Notes: generated from the letters alone by a model not told the origin. Positions 21,640 through 33,547 are shown, counted from the first letter of the stretch. The stretch: DNA of 64,000 bases from Litoditis marina (GCA_964036275.1 OZ038437.1:10657960-10721959); one strand, 5' to 3'. Numbers and translations are program-made.

Positions 21640-23400
21640 CCACGTATTACTGTCATTTCAGAAAAATATGACGTCAACTTGCAGTTCTAAAAACTTACTT
21701 TCTGCCCTCTGCCCTTCAGAATCCCAGAATACGTCATGTTTGAATGAAGTTTCATCGTGAATTGACCATTTCTAAGAAACTTTCAGCATTCGAAAACATA
21801 TTTCACGTCAATTTTTCGAAAGTTGACGTCATCTGGCCTTCTGATTTCCAGAATAAGTCATATTTAGACAGAGTTTCATCGTTAATATACCATTTTTAAG
21901 ATATTTTCACCATTTGAAAATATATCTGACGTCAACTTTGCACTTTTCAAAATCAACGTCATCTGTTCTCCAGAATCCCAGAATACATCACTCTCAGATT
22001 GAGTTTCATCGTTAATATACCATTTTTAAGATATTTTCACCATTTGAAAATATATCTGACGTCAACTTTGCACTTTTCAAAATCGACGTCATCTGTTCTC
22101 CAGAATCCCAGAATACATCACTCTCAGATTGAGTTTCACCGTTAATTGACCCTTTCTAGGATATTACCATCGTTTGAAAATATATGTGACGTCAACTTTG
22201 CACTTTTCAAATTCGACGTCATCTGGTCTCCAGAATCCCAGAATAAATCACTCTCAGATTGAGTTTCACCGTTAATTGACCCTTTCTAAGATATTACCAT
22301 CGTTTAAAAATATATGTGACGTCAACTTTGCACTTTTCAAATTCGACGTCATCTGGTCTCCAGAATCCCAGAATAAATCACTCTCAGATTGAGTTTCACC
22401 GTTAATTGACCCTTTCTAAGATAATACCATCGTTTAAAAATATTTGTGACGTCAACTTTGCACTTTTCAAAATCGACGTCATCTGGTCTCCAGAATCCCA
22501 GAATAAATCACCCTCAGATTGAGTTTCACCGTTAATTGACCCTTTCTAAGATATTACCATCGTTTAAAAATATATGTGACGTCAACTTTGCACTTTCCAA
22601 AAATGACGTCATCTGGTCTCCAGAATCTCAGAATACGTCACTTTTAGATTGAGTTTCTCCGTTAATTGACCCTTCCTAAGATATTATCATTATTTGAAAA
22701 TATATGTGACGTCAACTTTGCACTTTTCAAAATCGACGTCATCTGGTCTCCAGAATCCCAGAATAAATCACCCTCAGATTGAGTTTCACCGTTAATTGAC
22801 CCTTTCTAAGATATTACCATCGTTTAAAAATATATGTGACGTCAACTTTGCACTTTCCAAAAATGACGTCATCTGGTCTCCAGAATCTCAGAATACGTCA
22901 CTTTTAGATTGAGTTTCTCCGTTAATTGACCCTTTCTAAGATATTATCATTATTTGAAAATATATATGACGTCAACTTTGCACTTTTCAAAATCGACTTC
23001 CCAGAATAAATCACCCTCAGATTGAGTTTCACCTTTAATTGACCCTTTCTAAGATATTACCATCGTTTAAAAATATATGTGACGTCAACTTTGCACTTTC
23101 CAAAAATGACGTCATCTGGTCTCCAGAATCTCAGAATACTTCACTTTTAGATTGAGTTTCTCCGTTAATTGACCCTTTCTAAGATATTATCATCATTTGA
23201 AAATATATGTGACGTCAACTTTGCACTTTCCAAAAATGACGTCATCTGGTCTCCAGAATCTCAGAATACGTCACTTTTAGATTGAGTTTCTCCGTTAATT
23301 GACCCTTTCTAAGATATTATCATTATTTGAAAATATATGTGACGTCAACTTTGCACTTTTCAAAATCGACGTCATCCGGTCTCCAGAATCCTGAAGGACG
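21640..23400 (+). repeat. 130-bp tandem array rich in TGACGTCA
   Basis: About 13 units. The word GTTAATTGACC or a variant starts at 21881, 22011, 22141, 22271, 22401, 22531, 22661, 22791 and 22921, then at 23034 (a 17-bp deletion), 23164 and 23294. Each unit contains GTGACGTCAAC, most a second GACGTCATC. At least 18 perfect TGACGTCA (CRE/ATF-type) palindromes result. Confidence 0.9.
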
Positions 23401-24392
23401 TCAGGAATAGAATACTTCATACTCAAATAAAAGTCACGATGGCATCATATTTCAATTTTCGAGCAAATCGGTAATTGTTACTCTAAGTTACAATACAGTT
23501 TGAGTTGTCGACCGGACAGAGAGAGTGAGAGAGCGTGCTAAATGAAGAGACGCAGACACTTTCCGAAAAATGTCTATAACTTTGATTAAAACAATTTTTT
23601 CTTGAATTTTTTTTGCTCCGCGAGTGTTTGAGTAGGTATCACATGTCTTCCACAATTTTCAACGAAATCGGTTGAGTAGAAACCCTTGAACTGGGTTTAC
23701 TTTTCTTGTCACAACCCACCCACACACCCACCCACCCACCCACGACGGAAGTTGGCGCTCTTGATGAAGCGCATGAGGCCATAACTTGGCTCAAACTTAA
23801 CCGATTTCGCTCAAATTTGAAACACGGTTAGGGTATTAGCTATAGAAAACAAGTACATCAATAAAAACTTTGTTTTGCAAATTTCAGCCTTTTTGAGGAG
23901 AAACTAAAAAAACGGAAGCGCGCATTAGCCGGACCAAAGACAAATCTCGCACAGCGCTTCGCGCTGCGCGCGATGCATGAACCCAAATGTACCGTAAAAC
24001 TATTCATCGCCGGCGGCCTCACCTTTTTCAATAGTGTGCCTTTTTCAATTCTAGAACCGTTTTAGAATAGCCATTTTCATAACCCTTCCATCCATTACAA
24101 ATAAGTGTGATTTATACAAGACAGTATGGAAAGTATACGCGACCTCGTTCAGTAACTGAACGGTGATTCCAAACGTGAAAATATGTTCTCTTTTATCTGT
24201 GTTCATGAGAGCCGGATCTCTGCATCAACCGAAAGTTTGCTCCTAATGGAGTCCTAGCTGCTACGACAACAGTTTTGAGAGATCCGAACTGGCTAACTCT
24301 GTAATGATCAACTACTCTTCTGTTGGTCCCACATATTATACCGTGCTTGCTTTTTGTTTTTTCAAGAAATCAAACTTTTTTTTTTCTTTCAG

Positions 24393-24500
24393 AAGGTACC
24401 AAACTCTTCGTCCGGTAAATTGTTATTTGTGAAGCATATTTCTCTATATACCAATCATATATACTGGTTTATTTCATGTGAATCTACAGCACTAATTGAG
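24393..24500 (+). pseudogene. Palindrome exon (copy 5), fully open
   Basis: TTTTCTTTCAG acceptor and GTGAGC donor bound 36 codons in phase 0 without a stop. They include SGKLLFVKHISLYTNHIYWF. The palindrome CCAATCATATATACTGG is at 24451-24467. The block III copy (47692-47799) is also open and differs at few residues. These two are the best evidence that the palindrome block was once coding. Confidence 0.55.
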
Positions 24501-25100
24501 GTGAGCATTCAAATTTCACTATTCTGATGAACGGTTGGTGTTGACGGTTAAGTGTTTGGCACTTTTATTTACATCAATTCCAATTGATCCAGGTTTCAGT
24601 GTTCAAATATATACAAATAGTTCACCACTATGACTTTAATCAAGTTACCAATAGGTCCGGTGCGAAGTTTGTCTGATTCAAGGGGAAGCCAGAGAGGAAA
24701 ATTTATATGAAAGAAAAACTGAAAAATACTTTTGTTAATCGAACTAATTTCATTCCTATAGGATATAGGTACTCGACTTAGTTTGGAGTATTTGTTTCAT
24801 TTTTGTTATTCCAACTTGTGAGGTTTCTAGACTAATGCCCAAAACACCACTCGAGCCAGTGTCTGCAGTAACAGAGTAGTATTGTTGTAATTTTAATGTG
24901 AAAATTATATGTAATTTTATGAATGCGATGTTTAGAGCGGATTAGAAATCGCTAAGTTGGTTCGCTGTCTATACTTTCGATGCTGGCTACTACAAGAGTT
25001 CTACACATACCGGATTTTCGCGGTTCCCATGACTGGTGACATTGTTCAAGGTACATTTTATTTTCATCGACATGGACTCTACCATCTTTGCATTTTACAA

Positions 25101-25214
25101 CAATTATGTGGAGTAATCCCGTGTTAACGGTCCTTTAAACTGCAATTGAAAAATGTATCACGGTTTAAAGGACTGAAGCGTTGAGATTGGACCACATAAT
25201 CGACCTTCTTTAAA
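25101..25214. mobile_element. Foldback MITE, TTTAAAGGACTG family
   Basis: Copy with arms GTCCTTTAAAC and GTTTAAAGGAC, ending CGACCTTCTTTAA as in 59208-59331. Confidence 0.7.
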
Positions 25215-25292
25215 TGAAATAGGAACTAAGTTGATTTGCGGACTCTATTCCAATAAACTGCAAATATTCAAATCTCCGCTTTGCACAAAATA

Positions 25293-25347
25293 ATGACATC
25301 CGTTGGATCTCTGGTAGAATGCACATTATGCCTGCACAGTTTTAGTG
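25293..25347 (+). pseudogene. RING-finger exon 1, block I
   Basis: ATG-initiated exon reading MTSVGSLVECTLCLHSF, then a GTGAGT donor in phase 1. ECTLC is the first Cys pair of a RING. Joining to exon 2 copies (18849, 36437, 45241) is in phase, giving Glu or Asp at the junction. In this block exon 1 lies downstream of exon 2; the next downstream exon 2 is 11 kb away in block II. Confidence 0.55.
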
Positions 25348-25369
25348 GTGAGTATATATAGTCGCCATT

Positions 25370-25560
25370 TTCCCCATAAAGACAGCAGAGGGTTCAATTG
25401 ATTGAGCGATGCGGGGCGAGCGGTCGTTGACTATCTGCCAGCGGTTCAGAGAGTGTGTAGATCGATGATACGCAGACTGGCTGGCCTCTCGCCAAACCTC
25501 AGCCATCACAAAATCGATGGTACGGTGTCCACGACGGTTTGAAAAACCCTATACTATCTG
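25370..25560. other. GC-richer patch unique to block I
   Basis: Between matching block I/III sequence this stretch has no counterpart. It contains words such as GCGGGGCGAGCGGTCG and no open exon. Probably an insertion of unknown type. Confidence 0.4.
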
Positions 25561-25891
25561 TTGCCTTTGCACTCTGGTTTCTTGTATTCTAGATATCATA
25601 TATGAATTATGATGTATTTAACGACCAGACTACAGTCTTTTTAGGAACCAACCTACAAACTACACATCAAAATGGCCATTGGACGTTCTTTCATTGGACA
25701 AATATGTACCCTCAGCCACGCCGAAAACTTCGAACTTCTACAGGCTGAAATGCACTAGCTGATGCACAGAATGATGCGATTGGTCAGTTTTAATGTACAA
25801 GTTTCTGATAAATTCAATTATCTCGATCCAAAGCAGGACTTAGCCGTAATTTTCACGAATCATTTCATTTCACGATTATCATTTCGTTCAG

Positions 25892-26063
25892 ATGTTCTCT
25901 GTCTCGGACTGAATGCTACTTGGCTACTGACAGTGCCCGAAGAAAGTTGGAACTCCGAAACAGCTGGAGTAGTTCAGCTTCAGATGCTGATCTACGAGAA
26001 GTCGTTCCTCCATTTACAGAAGGAATGATTCCAACTTGGCACGTACCACGTATAGACACATAG
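25892..26063 (+). pseudogene. C-terminal exon of an unrecognised gene, block I
   Basis: Acceptor TTTCGTTCAG, open frame CSLSRTECYLATDSARRK onward to a TAG. A Ser-rich run (SWSSSASDADLREVVPPF) follows. The paralogue at 51125-51287 keeps the frame but ends differently (ADRITKFPSFTA). A partial third copy lies at 51465-51550. Likely the last exon of a block-encoded gene; function unknown. Confidence 0.45.
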
Positions 26064-26824
26064 CAACAAGCGAATCGGAATGTATACTTGTACTGTGATT
26101 ATCATTTCTAATGCATAAATCTGTCAATATTTATCTTTATTTCCGTCACAATTCAAATAGAACACCTGGGTAATACTGTTGGCCAGCTATGAGTAGTTTC
26201 ACAGTGTCTCAGAACTCAAATATATTCTGGAAGCATGAAAAGGACGAAATTCGGTTTTGAACATACACTACAACAGAACTTGTGTTTTGAATCAGTCAGA
26301 TATGTTCTAGTTTTACGGAAGGATTTTCACAAAGAGAGGTGTAGAACATGGCTGTGAAACGAGTGGGCATGACCTATAACAGCTCCGACACATCTTTTTC
26401 AAGAAGTATATGTACCAGAAGAAATGTCATAGTGAAACTTGGGTTAAAGTCTGGTTTGAAAATGCGACAGGACTTATAAATAGCTGAGAGGAATCAAATG
26501 AATGTTACCTTGAGGAATGTTGCTCATTATTTCCCATCTATTGATCCATTATTTCACCGGAAATATAGAAAATGAGGACAATTTGTATAAACAACGATGT
26601 AAAGTGAGAGACAATTAGTTGTTGAGATTGAACTGCCTAGAAAAGGAGGACAATAACTCAAAATGGAAATAAAAAATCTAATCTCGCAATTTTCATGATC
26701 GTCCTGACACACTGATTCGAAAAATAAGTGCTAAATCTTCGAGAACATTCCGCTTACACTAAAAACGCTTCTTAGATTTACGTTTGGTCCACACGCCGTG
26801 GTTTTGAGTTTTCATAGAAACGTA

Positions 26825-28158
26825 CTCTGGAATTTGGCGGCGACTCGCCGGCGGGGCAGAGAGGTCGCCGGGATACCGCCGGCGATACATTGAGGTCGCC
26901 GGCGGGTCGCCACTTGAACCAAAGCTCCGGAGTTGTCGCCGGCGAGTCGCCAAACATTTCGCATTGTCCCTGGGGTCGCCGGGAAGTCGCCGAAGCCGAA
27001 AATATTTTTCCATCGAGAAAACCCAAAAAAAGTTTGAGTGCATTTTGTGGGTAAACTCCAACGGCTATGACTAAAATGATACCGAAAGACGACTTTTTCT
27101 TGTATAACTCATACGAACCGTGAAAAATGAACAGAGCTTGTCACCGGCGAGTCGCCACTCATTTCGATATGTTCCTCATATCGCCGGCGAGTCGCCGAAC
27201 TTGGAAACCTTTGATAACACCAAGATTTTTATTCCACTTTGTTGTGAGGTATAAACATGTGCGAGAGTGAAAAATGCGATTTGTGCGTCTTCAATAGGGA
27301 TTTTGAGAAGAAGTTCGGAAACTGTCGCCGGCGACTCGCCAAGTAGCGTGATTCGATAGCTAATTAGTTGAAGCACGATTAAAAGGGAGTTTTGATCTAA
27401 CCATGCTTGATAACAACTAGTATAATGTCATACATTGAGTGAGATGGAATGCTTACATAAACTTTACATCTCACTCAAATTAAGACTAGAACTTATGAGA
27501 ATGCATTGGAGATCTACCGGTGTAGTGCGTTAGGAACTTATCAGAGCAGCTGTTAAGCCATACATCCATTATAAACTAAAATTCAAGTAGAGAGGTACTA
27601 TTTGTTATTATTCAAAGTATTATACATCTGTGAAGGAACATACTCCCCAGTTTGGCCAAAACATATCACTTTAGGAAAAGAAATAAGATTTTGAAGACAG
27701 TTCATTGCTATCGTGATATAATCAAAAAACAGTGAGGTCTTCTTCAACAGACTTAGATTTTATTCACAATAGAATCATTACAGTTTATTTGCAATCATTA
27801 GTTAGTCCGACCATTAGTTTGAATGCGCTGGGTGCGCAATACTAAGCTCTTCGCTGCGCTTCTCAGACCGTAGCGGGATGGCCGAGAGGATGTGTGCGCC
27901 GCAGTACGACGAAGGTTGTGGGTTCGATTCCGGAGTGTGACAAATGGATGTTTAATTAAGACTATAATTGTTAAATCACGTAAATATGGTTCTCGGCTCG
28001 TTAACGCGCTAAGTCACTTTTGAAAAAATATTTTCTGTCACAGAAAGATCAATGCTAAAAAGCGAAAGAAGCATATAAGGTAATTGGCGACTCGCCATCA
28101 ACCCCTTCCGGCGACATCGCCGGCGACCTCGCCGGCGACCCGTCACCGAATTCCATAG
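26825..28158. mobile_element. DNA element with CGCCGGCGA-rich inverted ends
   Basis: Ends CTCTGGAATTTGGCGGCGAC and, inverted, CTATGGAATTCGGTGACGG. Paralogues at 16676 and 43107 lack it (AAACGTAGGATAAAG), so it is an insertion. TA lies left and CA right of it, a possible TA target duplication. The palindrome TCGCCGGCGA is scattered through both ends. A tRNA-like sequence is inside. The minus-strand open frames at 26759-27061 are made of the GC-rich repeat and are not proteins. No transposase. Confidence 0.7.
27882..27955 (+). repeat. tRNA-like (Ser/Leu type A box) sequence inside element
   Basis: A-box TGGCCGAGAGG and B-box GGTTCGATTCC at tRNA spacing, with G-rich 5' end GTAGCGGG. The acceptor arms do not pair, so this is a tRNA pseudogene or the head of a SINE rather than a working tRNA. 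Confidence 0.55.
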
Positions 28159-28159
28159 C

Positions 28160-29990
28160 AGGATCAAGTTACAGACACAGCGGGATAGTACAGAATACCG
28201 TACAAGCTTTCTTTGAAGATAACGAACCCTATACTAAGCAGTTATTTACTGTTCTGCAACGACGCTTGTTCCTATATTCTTAGTCAACCGTATAGTCACG
28301 TGAAACATTTGGACACAGAAGAACTCAGAAACGTGTAATGTCGAAGTGCACGATCTCTCCTTAGAATGCTAACCTTAATGACTTACTTCGAGAATAGTTT
28401 AGCTCAGTTTGCAAACAACATAATGAAGGATTCACCCGGCAGTACCTCGCAATAAGAGGGACAAAAAAATATTTAAATCCCACCATTCATTACCAATTTT
28501 GGCTATAACGAGATCAAACTACAAACACATCTAGATAGGACAGCGTACATCTCTCTTTTCTTCTTCTCTTTTTTTTTCCTTTCACGCTTTCTTTCCATGT
28601 CGAACTGGGCTGATGTGTAGTTTCTGTAGTTTGATGCTTCAGAAAAGCATACATTTATTTATTTTATTTATTCATTTATCTACATTCAAAGAATGTGGCA
28701 CTAGCTCATCAGAGAAAGAGAAGAAGAATAGAGAAAAAAATTGCCATGAAATTTAAATTGTTCACAGTTCACTTTTTGTACGATGTTGTATCGGAGAGGG
28801 TTGAACATTAGTATTTGAATATATATTATTCTCGCCAACGCAAGCAATAATATACAAGCCTAATGCAAATTCATTATACTCCCATCATCGCCAACGCAAC
28901 AATTACGAATGTGGTTTTAGAAAGTGCATGATGATATGTATTGAATGGAGCACTTCATAGTTTTTGAGATCGGATTTCTGTAGGCGTGTTGAAAGTATCA
29001 GTGTCAAATCAAAGGAGACAAAGTTGCACAACGCTAGTGAGAACATGATCAAACACTGGAGAGAATGTACAGGGTTGAGTAAATCGTCACGCAGCTTCGA
29101 CTAGTAAGCACCACCTCCAAACGAAAGATACCACCACGGAGGATGTCATCATTCTTCTCGGCATAACTCTACTACTAGGTAGTTGCAATTATTGAGTGTA
29201 CACCCGTACGGTATTGAAACCAAATCTGGTGGTCCTTGTCTAGGCATCTGAACGGAATACTAGGTTCTGAAATCCTCCAATAGTTACGACCAACAATTTC
29301 TCAGGGAAGGCACACATATATCGTACACTATGTTGAGGAGTCCGATCGCACTACAACTCAGATGGTAAAACACTCTACATTCGAGATCAAAGTACACTCA
29401 TTCAGTTGTTATGCGTTTCTGAAACTGGAAAAAGACACATATGTTTGTATTTGTATACTTTACTTTTTTTCACTTTTGTTCCACCCTTACGTGACATTCA
29501 CATGCCAATGCCACAGATTTTTGTCTTTTCATTTTTTTCCGATTTTTCATGATTTTTCATCATGATTCTCAGATTTTTCGGTCTTCTCAGTTTTTTCAGA
29601 AGCACAATTCTGTTACACTTTTGGAACAAATAGAAAGTTGTGTAAGTTTGTGAGAATTTAGAAGAAATATTCAACTTGTTACAACTAATTTTGATGCAAG
29701 GCTGAATACTATTAAACAGAGTTTTACATGTTTATCAATCCATCAGCTAAATGAAAAACAATTTCATTATATGGGAGGGAATGAAATAATTATCAATTAC
29801 AACACTGAAGGGTGCATTCGAAAAACAGCAAATTGAAAGTAGGAAAAGTAAGACGATTTTTTGTTCACAGGGGTGTATACTCCGCTATTAGATCGAATAC
29901 AGAATGACTTCATAATACTTCATCTTCGTTCGTGAAAGATCCTACGTGTGATATCTGTAATGTTTGAATATAAAGAATGGAAGGTGTGGA
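28160..29990. other. Block II sequence without genes
   Basis: Paralogous to about 10575-11830. Contains a retroposon-like ATTTATT run with ATGTGGCACT at 28655-28760 and two CAAACTACAA-type motifs (near 28515 and 28617). No exon supported. Confidence 0.55.
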
Positions 29991-29991
29991 T

Positions 29992-30128
29992 TATACTGTT
30001 AGTCATTTGCTCAGTCACGTAACACATGTTCAACACAGCAGAACTCAAAAACGTGCAAGATTGAGAAAGTGCAGGATTCCTCATTAGAATGTTTAGCTTA
30101 CGTGACTGTTCAATTCAGTTCTAGTATA
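29992..30128. mobile_element. MITE, TATACTGTTAG family
   Basis: Block II copy with both ends present (TATACTGTTAGTCA, CTTCTAGTATA). Confidence 0.7.
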
Positions 30129-30477
30129 TCAATTTTGTTTTGAGGTTGCCCGCTTGTGAATCATCTTGTTACATACATCTCTCCAGTAGCTAGTTGATAG
30201 TTCAATGAACGTTCAAATTCCAGTTCACAAGAACTTTCGCTGGTTTAAAGACACAACAACAGTGTCAGTCTTGCACTTACCTTTATGAGATCTCCACTTA
30301 GCCGGTTTTCTGAATGTTGATAGCAAACATTCATCGTTACTAACATCTTTCTGCACTGTCACGTTAAGTTAGAGCTATCTCCATCGAACTGGCAAACAGC
30401 ATACCTGCTCTTTCAAGGACCACCTGAAGGTACATTGAATCAACTCAGTATACACAAAATCAAATACACTGGTAGTC

Positions 30478-30643
30478 CGATTTTTAGGGCGCATTGATAC
30501 TTTTTAGGTCGGCGTTCAACGGTGGCGTTGATAGTAAAGAAATATGTGTATTGATTCACGTCGGCGTTACGCTATGAAAGTCGATACGTTTCACTGATAA
30601 AGCAACCGTTAAACGCCGACATAAAAAAAAGTATGAAATCGGC
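30478..30643. mobile_element. Foldback element with GTCGGCGTT arms
   Basis: Arms CCGATTTTTAGG...GTCGGCGTTCAACGG and inverted CCGTTAAACGCCGAC...GAAATCGG. No counterpart in the block I paralogue near 12440-12470, so it is a later insertion. Confidence 0.6.
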
Positions 30644-32030
30644 CTCAGTCGGTTTTACTCTCCACGACGTGAATCAGAATGGAAAATGATAGAACGTTCG
30701 TATTGATCAATGACATTTCTGCAGTCAACTAACGAAGTTTTGAGCAGATTGAAAGCAGAATAGTGAGTAAGTACGTACATTGAATTGTGTGGTATAACAC
30801 ACTAACTAACTTTGCTCAGTAGTGTATTGTCCAGTAGAAATCCAGACAAATTTCCCGAAAAGAAGAGGTCATAAAGGGTCTGGCGGTAGTCGACCATTCT
30901 AGCGCAGTTTTTGTGGCGAGCAAGAACTCTGAAAACAATTTACGAGATTTTCCAAAAGTTTCGCCCGAAAGCAACCTTGAAACCTACCTGTTCTGTACTG
31001 TACCCAAACAATGTATACAGTTGATCATCGCATGTAGCCCTTAGTCACCTTAGAAATAGGAGCTGTGAAAAATATAGCTTCGTTTTTTTGAAAATATGTA
31101 ATCGTGAATTATGTGAATTTTAGGTGTAAATGACTTGGCTGAATAAACAGCAACAGAAGTTTTGAATTCATTAACTTTCCCATTGGGCGAATAGCGGATA
31201 ACCACTCAAAACAAAATATCGAAAACGATCGTAGATTAGTTCAGATGAAACACTGTTTTTCTCATTTCAAGATTCTAAGGTTTTGATTAATATTGAAACA
31301 CAGCAGAATACATTTTTTTCAGAATCGAAAGTTTCAGATTATAGAGAAATGGTCTATTTAAGTTGCTCCGTGATTTCCTTCAAACAATCTATTCGGTACC
31401 TGTGATATATTTTTCCATTCTTCTCTTCAATAAGTGTCATTCTCAGCAGCTTGTTCTCCTGTCATGGCATCAGTAGTTTCGTCTAAGGGAGGTAGGTTGT
31501 ACATTCTTCTGAAAAAGAAAAAGTGGTTCTTTCGAGACAAAATCACATCAAGGCTAATCAACTAATTAAATTTAAGTTCACTATGTAATAACTTCATTCT
31601 GATTCGATCATTTTAGTTAACATATTGCTGTTTATTTCATTGTTTCGCGCTCGCGTACTTTGTAGCTTTCAACGAGAGAGGCTTTGAGCACTACTCATCA
31701 TCGTCAGAGTATCTCTCAAGTTCTCACTTAGACCTCGGCAAAGTGCCAACAAAATTCCTTGTTTTATATGAATTAGTTTTTCTATGAATGCGTTTTCTAT
31801 TAAAGATATTTTTTTGATTTCTCATTGGCACGATGCCAAAGTCCCAGTGGGAATGGGGAAAACTATATTTCTCCAGTTACCGTGTTTTGCGCGCTACGGT
31901 CCGATATTTATGTTTGAGAAAAAACAAAACTGCAAAAATGAAAGAAACTCACACGGAATGCCAATCATCTCCAATGTACGATTTTTCATCAAAAACCAAC
32001 AATTTTTCGAAGCATTATGAATCTATAAAA
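30644..32030. other. Block II sequence without recognised exons
   Basis: Paralogous to 12570-13340. Both carry the conserved run GTAGTTTCGTCTAAGGGAGG (31471 here, 12935 in block I), and here follow pieces of the YIGDDWHS exon (31911-31975). Nothing else can be assigned. Confidence 0.5.
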
Positions 32031-32047
32031 CCAGTGTATATGACTGG
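32031..32047 (-). repeat. Palindrome motif copy 6
   Basis: CCAGTGTATATGACTGG with downstream ATGTTCCATG; same exon type as 13264-13412, followed by the YIGDDWHS tail. Confidence 0.7.
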
Positions 32048-32333
32048 AGTATAGAGAAATATGTTCCATGAGTCATTACCTGGACGTCTTTTTGTACTTC
32101 TGAAAGTGAAGCAATAATTTTGATCTCGCAATGGGAATTTTCAGATACAAAAATTAAACCACTTAGAACTTCACGAGATAACATATTTCACAATTTTGTA
32201 GTAATGGTTTTGAATATAATATTGCACAAGAATTTTTATAAAACTATCAAATTGGTGCTGGAAACCATTTCCGTATTCCTGGAATGGGCAAAATGATGAT
32301 AGTGAGAAAAAAAAACTCAACCAAAACACTCAC

Positions 32334-32613
32334 CCTCTCAGAGAAACAGTTGTTTAGCACAGCAACAAAATTGTCCGCAGAAAAACCTTGGCATTTGTGA
32401 ATAGTGATTGCGAACGCTAAAACAAGCGGAAATCGCAATCTACCAGTTTGCGGTTCCGGACCAATATTGTAGACAGCCCTGGCTCGATTGATAGTTATCG
32501 GGTGGTCGATGTGGTCAAATTTGACTACAATTTACTTCAACACCTCTCCATCGAATATGATATCTTCAACTTTTCCCATAACTCCGAGTTTTCCGTAAAC
32601 GTCAATATTTATC
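32334..32613 (-). pseudogene. Pif1-family DNA helicase exon, copy II
   Basis: TTTCCAG acceptor and GTGAGT donor bound one exon that reads GKLGVMGKVEDIIFDGEV, then VVKFDHIDHPIT, then RFPLVLAFAITIHKCQG. The last is the motif VI-type block that closes Pif1 helicases. One in-frame TAA (32532-32534) interrupts it. It keeps the 66 bp that copy I lacks. The open frame track of the plus strand here is a shadow. Confidence 0.7.
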
Positions 32614-33089
32614 CTGGAAATTTTATAAATCAAAAACACACATCAATTAGGTTTTCCATAATTATGATGTTGTTCTTCACATAACCGACCCATTCAAAAA
32701 CCCACGTTGACATAACTAAACCGCAAACTCACTGATATATGACCGCAAGACGAAAGTTGATCATTCATCTAGTAACGCAACAATAAACACATTAAAAACA
32801 TATCAAAACGCAGCGCGATTGCCAATCCCGACTCTCAGATATCGCTAGTGAGGCTTTCTTCTATAGGACGTGCTATCAAAAGCCCGATTGATATGATACA
32901 CACGATAATATACAGAAATTGCCTGGTTTGTTTGTCAAACTCAGCTGATACTTTTATTTTTAACTTGAAAAGTTTTAACTGTTTCAGTTAAGTTTAATTG
33001 TTGTGTTCAATTCATTTAGATTTTGTTTGGTCAAGCTTCGTTCAATCTGAGTATTGACCTGTGTGGTGCAGGTCCATGCTATTTCAAAA

Positions 33090-33106
33090 CCAGTATATAT
33101 GACTGA
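33090..33106 (-). repeat. Palindrome motif copy 7
   Basis: CCAGTATATATGACTGA with ATGCTCCAC following at 33120-33128. Paralogue of copy 2. Confidence 0.7.
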
Positions 33107-33386
33107 ATATAGAAAAATATGCTCCACGAATGAAATACGAACAGTCTTTGGGTGAACATAGCCTCTGAAAAAGTCATACATTTGAGTTTGCACCGTTTTT
33201 TTCCCAGCACAATCATGAAATAATTTCGAGTAACCAGAAGCTCAACTCAAAATTGTTGCAAACTTTCTTTACAATAATCTCAAACCAGATAAAAGTATCG
33301 AAAAACCCTTTCATGCACTTCACTAAAATCCCCATTTTTTTCAAAAAATTAATCAAAATAATAAGTTTGTAAAGATGACACATTAC

Positions 33387-33547
33387 CTGTCAATCCACCC
33401 GATCACGGGCTCGCGTGTGATACTGGATGACACTTCTCCGAGCCAGAGCACCTGCTCTACGATGGAGGTTGCACGGGTAGGGGAGAGAGAATGTTCAGAA
33501 GTTCCTTGATGGGGATACTCATTTCACTCGGATATGAAACTGAGCAC
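33387..33547 (-). pseudogene. Unrecognised exon, block II copy
   Basis: Copy of 14971-15114 with 17 extra bases inside (around CCTCCATCGTAGAGCAG). It keeps ITREPVIGWIDR at the end but has a TAG in the frame of the first half. Confidence 0.4.

Larger units (their letters stand above)
20846..23974 (+). mobile_element. Helentron-associated-like element A with tandem array
   Basis: Present in block I and absent from the paralogous site at 47265-47272, so its limits are read from an empty site. Order: a 290-bp inverted repeat (20846-21135 and 21267-21556, 131-bp spacer), a 130-bp tandem array (about 21640-23400), a CCCA-rich run (about 23716-23743), and a 3' end with hairpin AGCGCTTCGCGCT (23953-23965). 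Subterminal inverted repeats CTGTGAGATTTGTCTT (20873-20888) and AAGACAAATCTCGCACAG (23937-23954) match. This layout of subterminal repeats, central array and 3' stem-loop is that of Helentron-associated elements such as DINE-1. No Rep/helicase is inside. Class is inferred. Confidence 0.65.

Noticed and set aside
21640..23400. Regular array considered as CRISPR
   Set aside because: Whole 130-bp unit repeats with no unique spacers, in a eukaryotic genome; it is a satellite.
26759..27061. Arg/Pro-rich minus-strand protein of 100 residues
   Set aside because: Made of TCGCCGGCGA repeats at the end of a transposon.
27882..27955. Functional tRNA
   Set aside because: A and B boxes present but acceptor and anticodon stems do not form.
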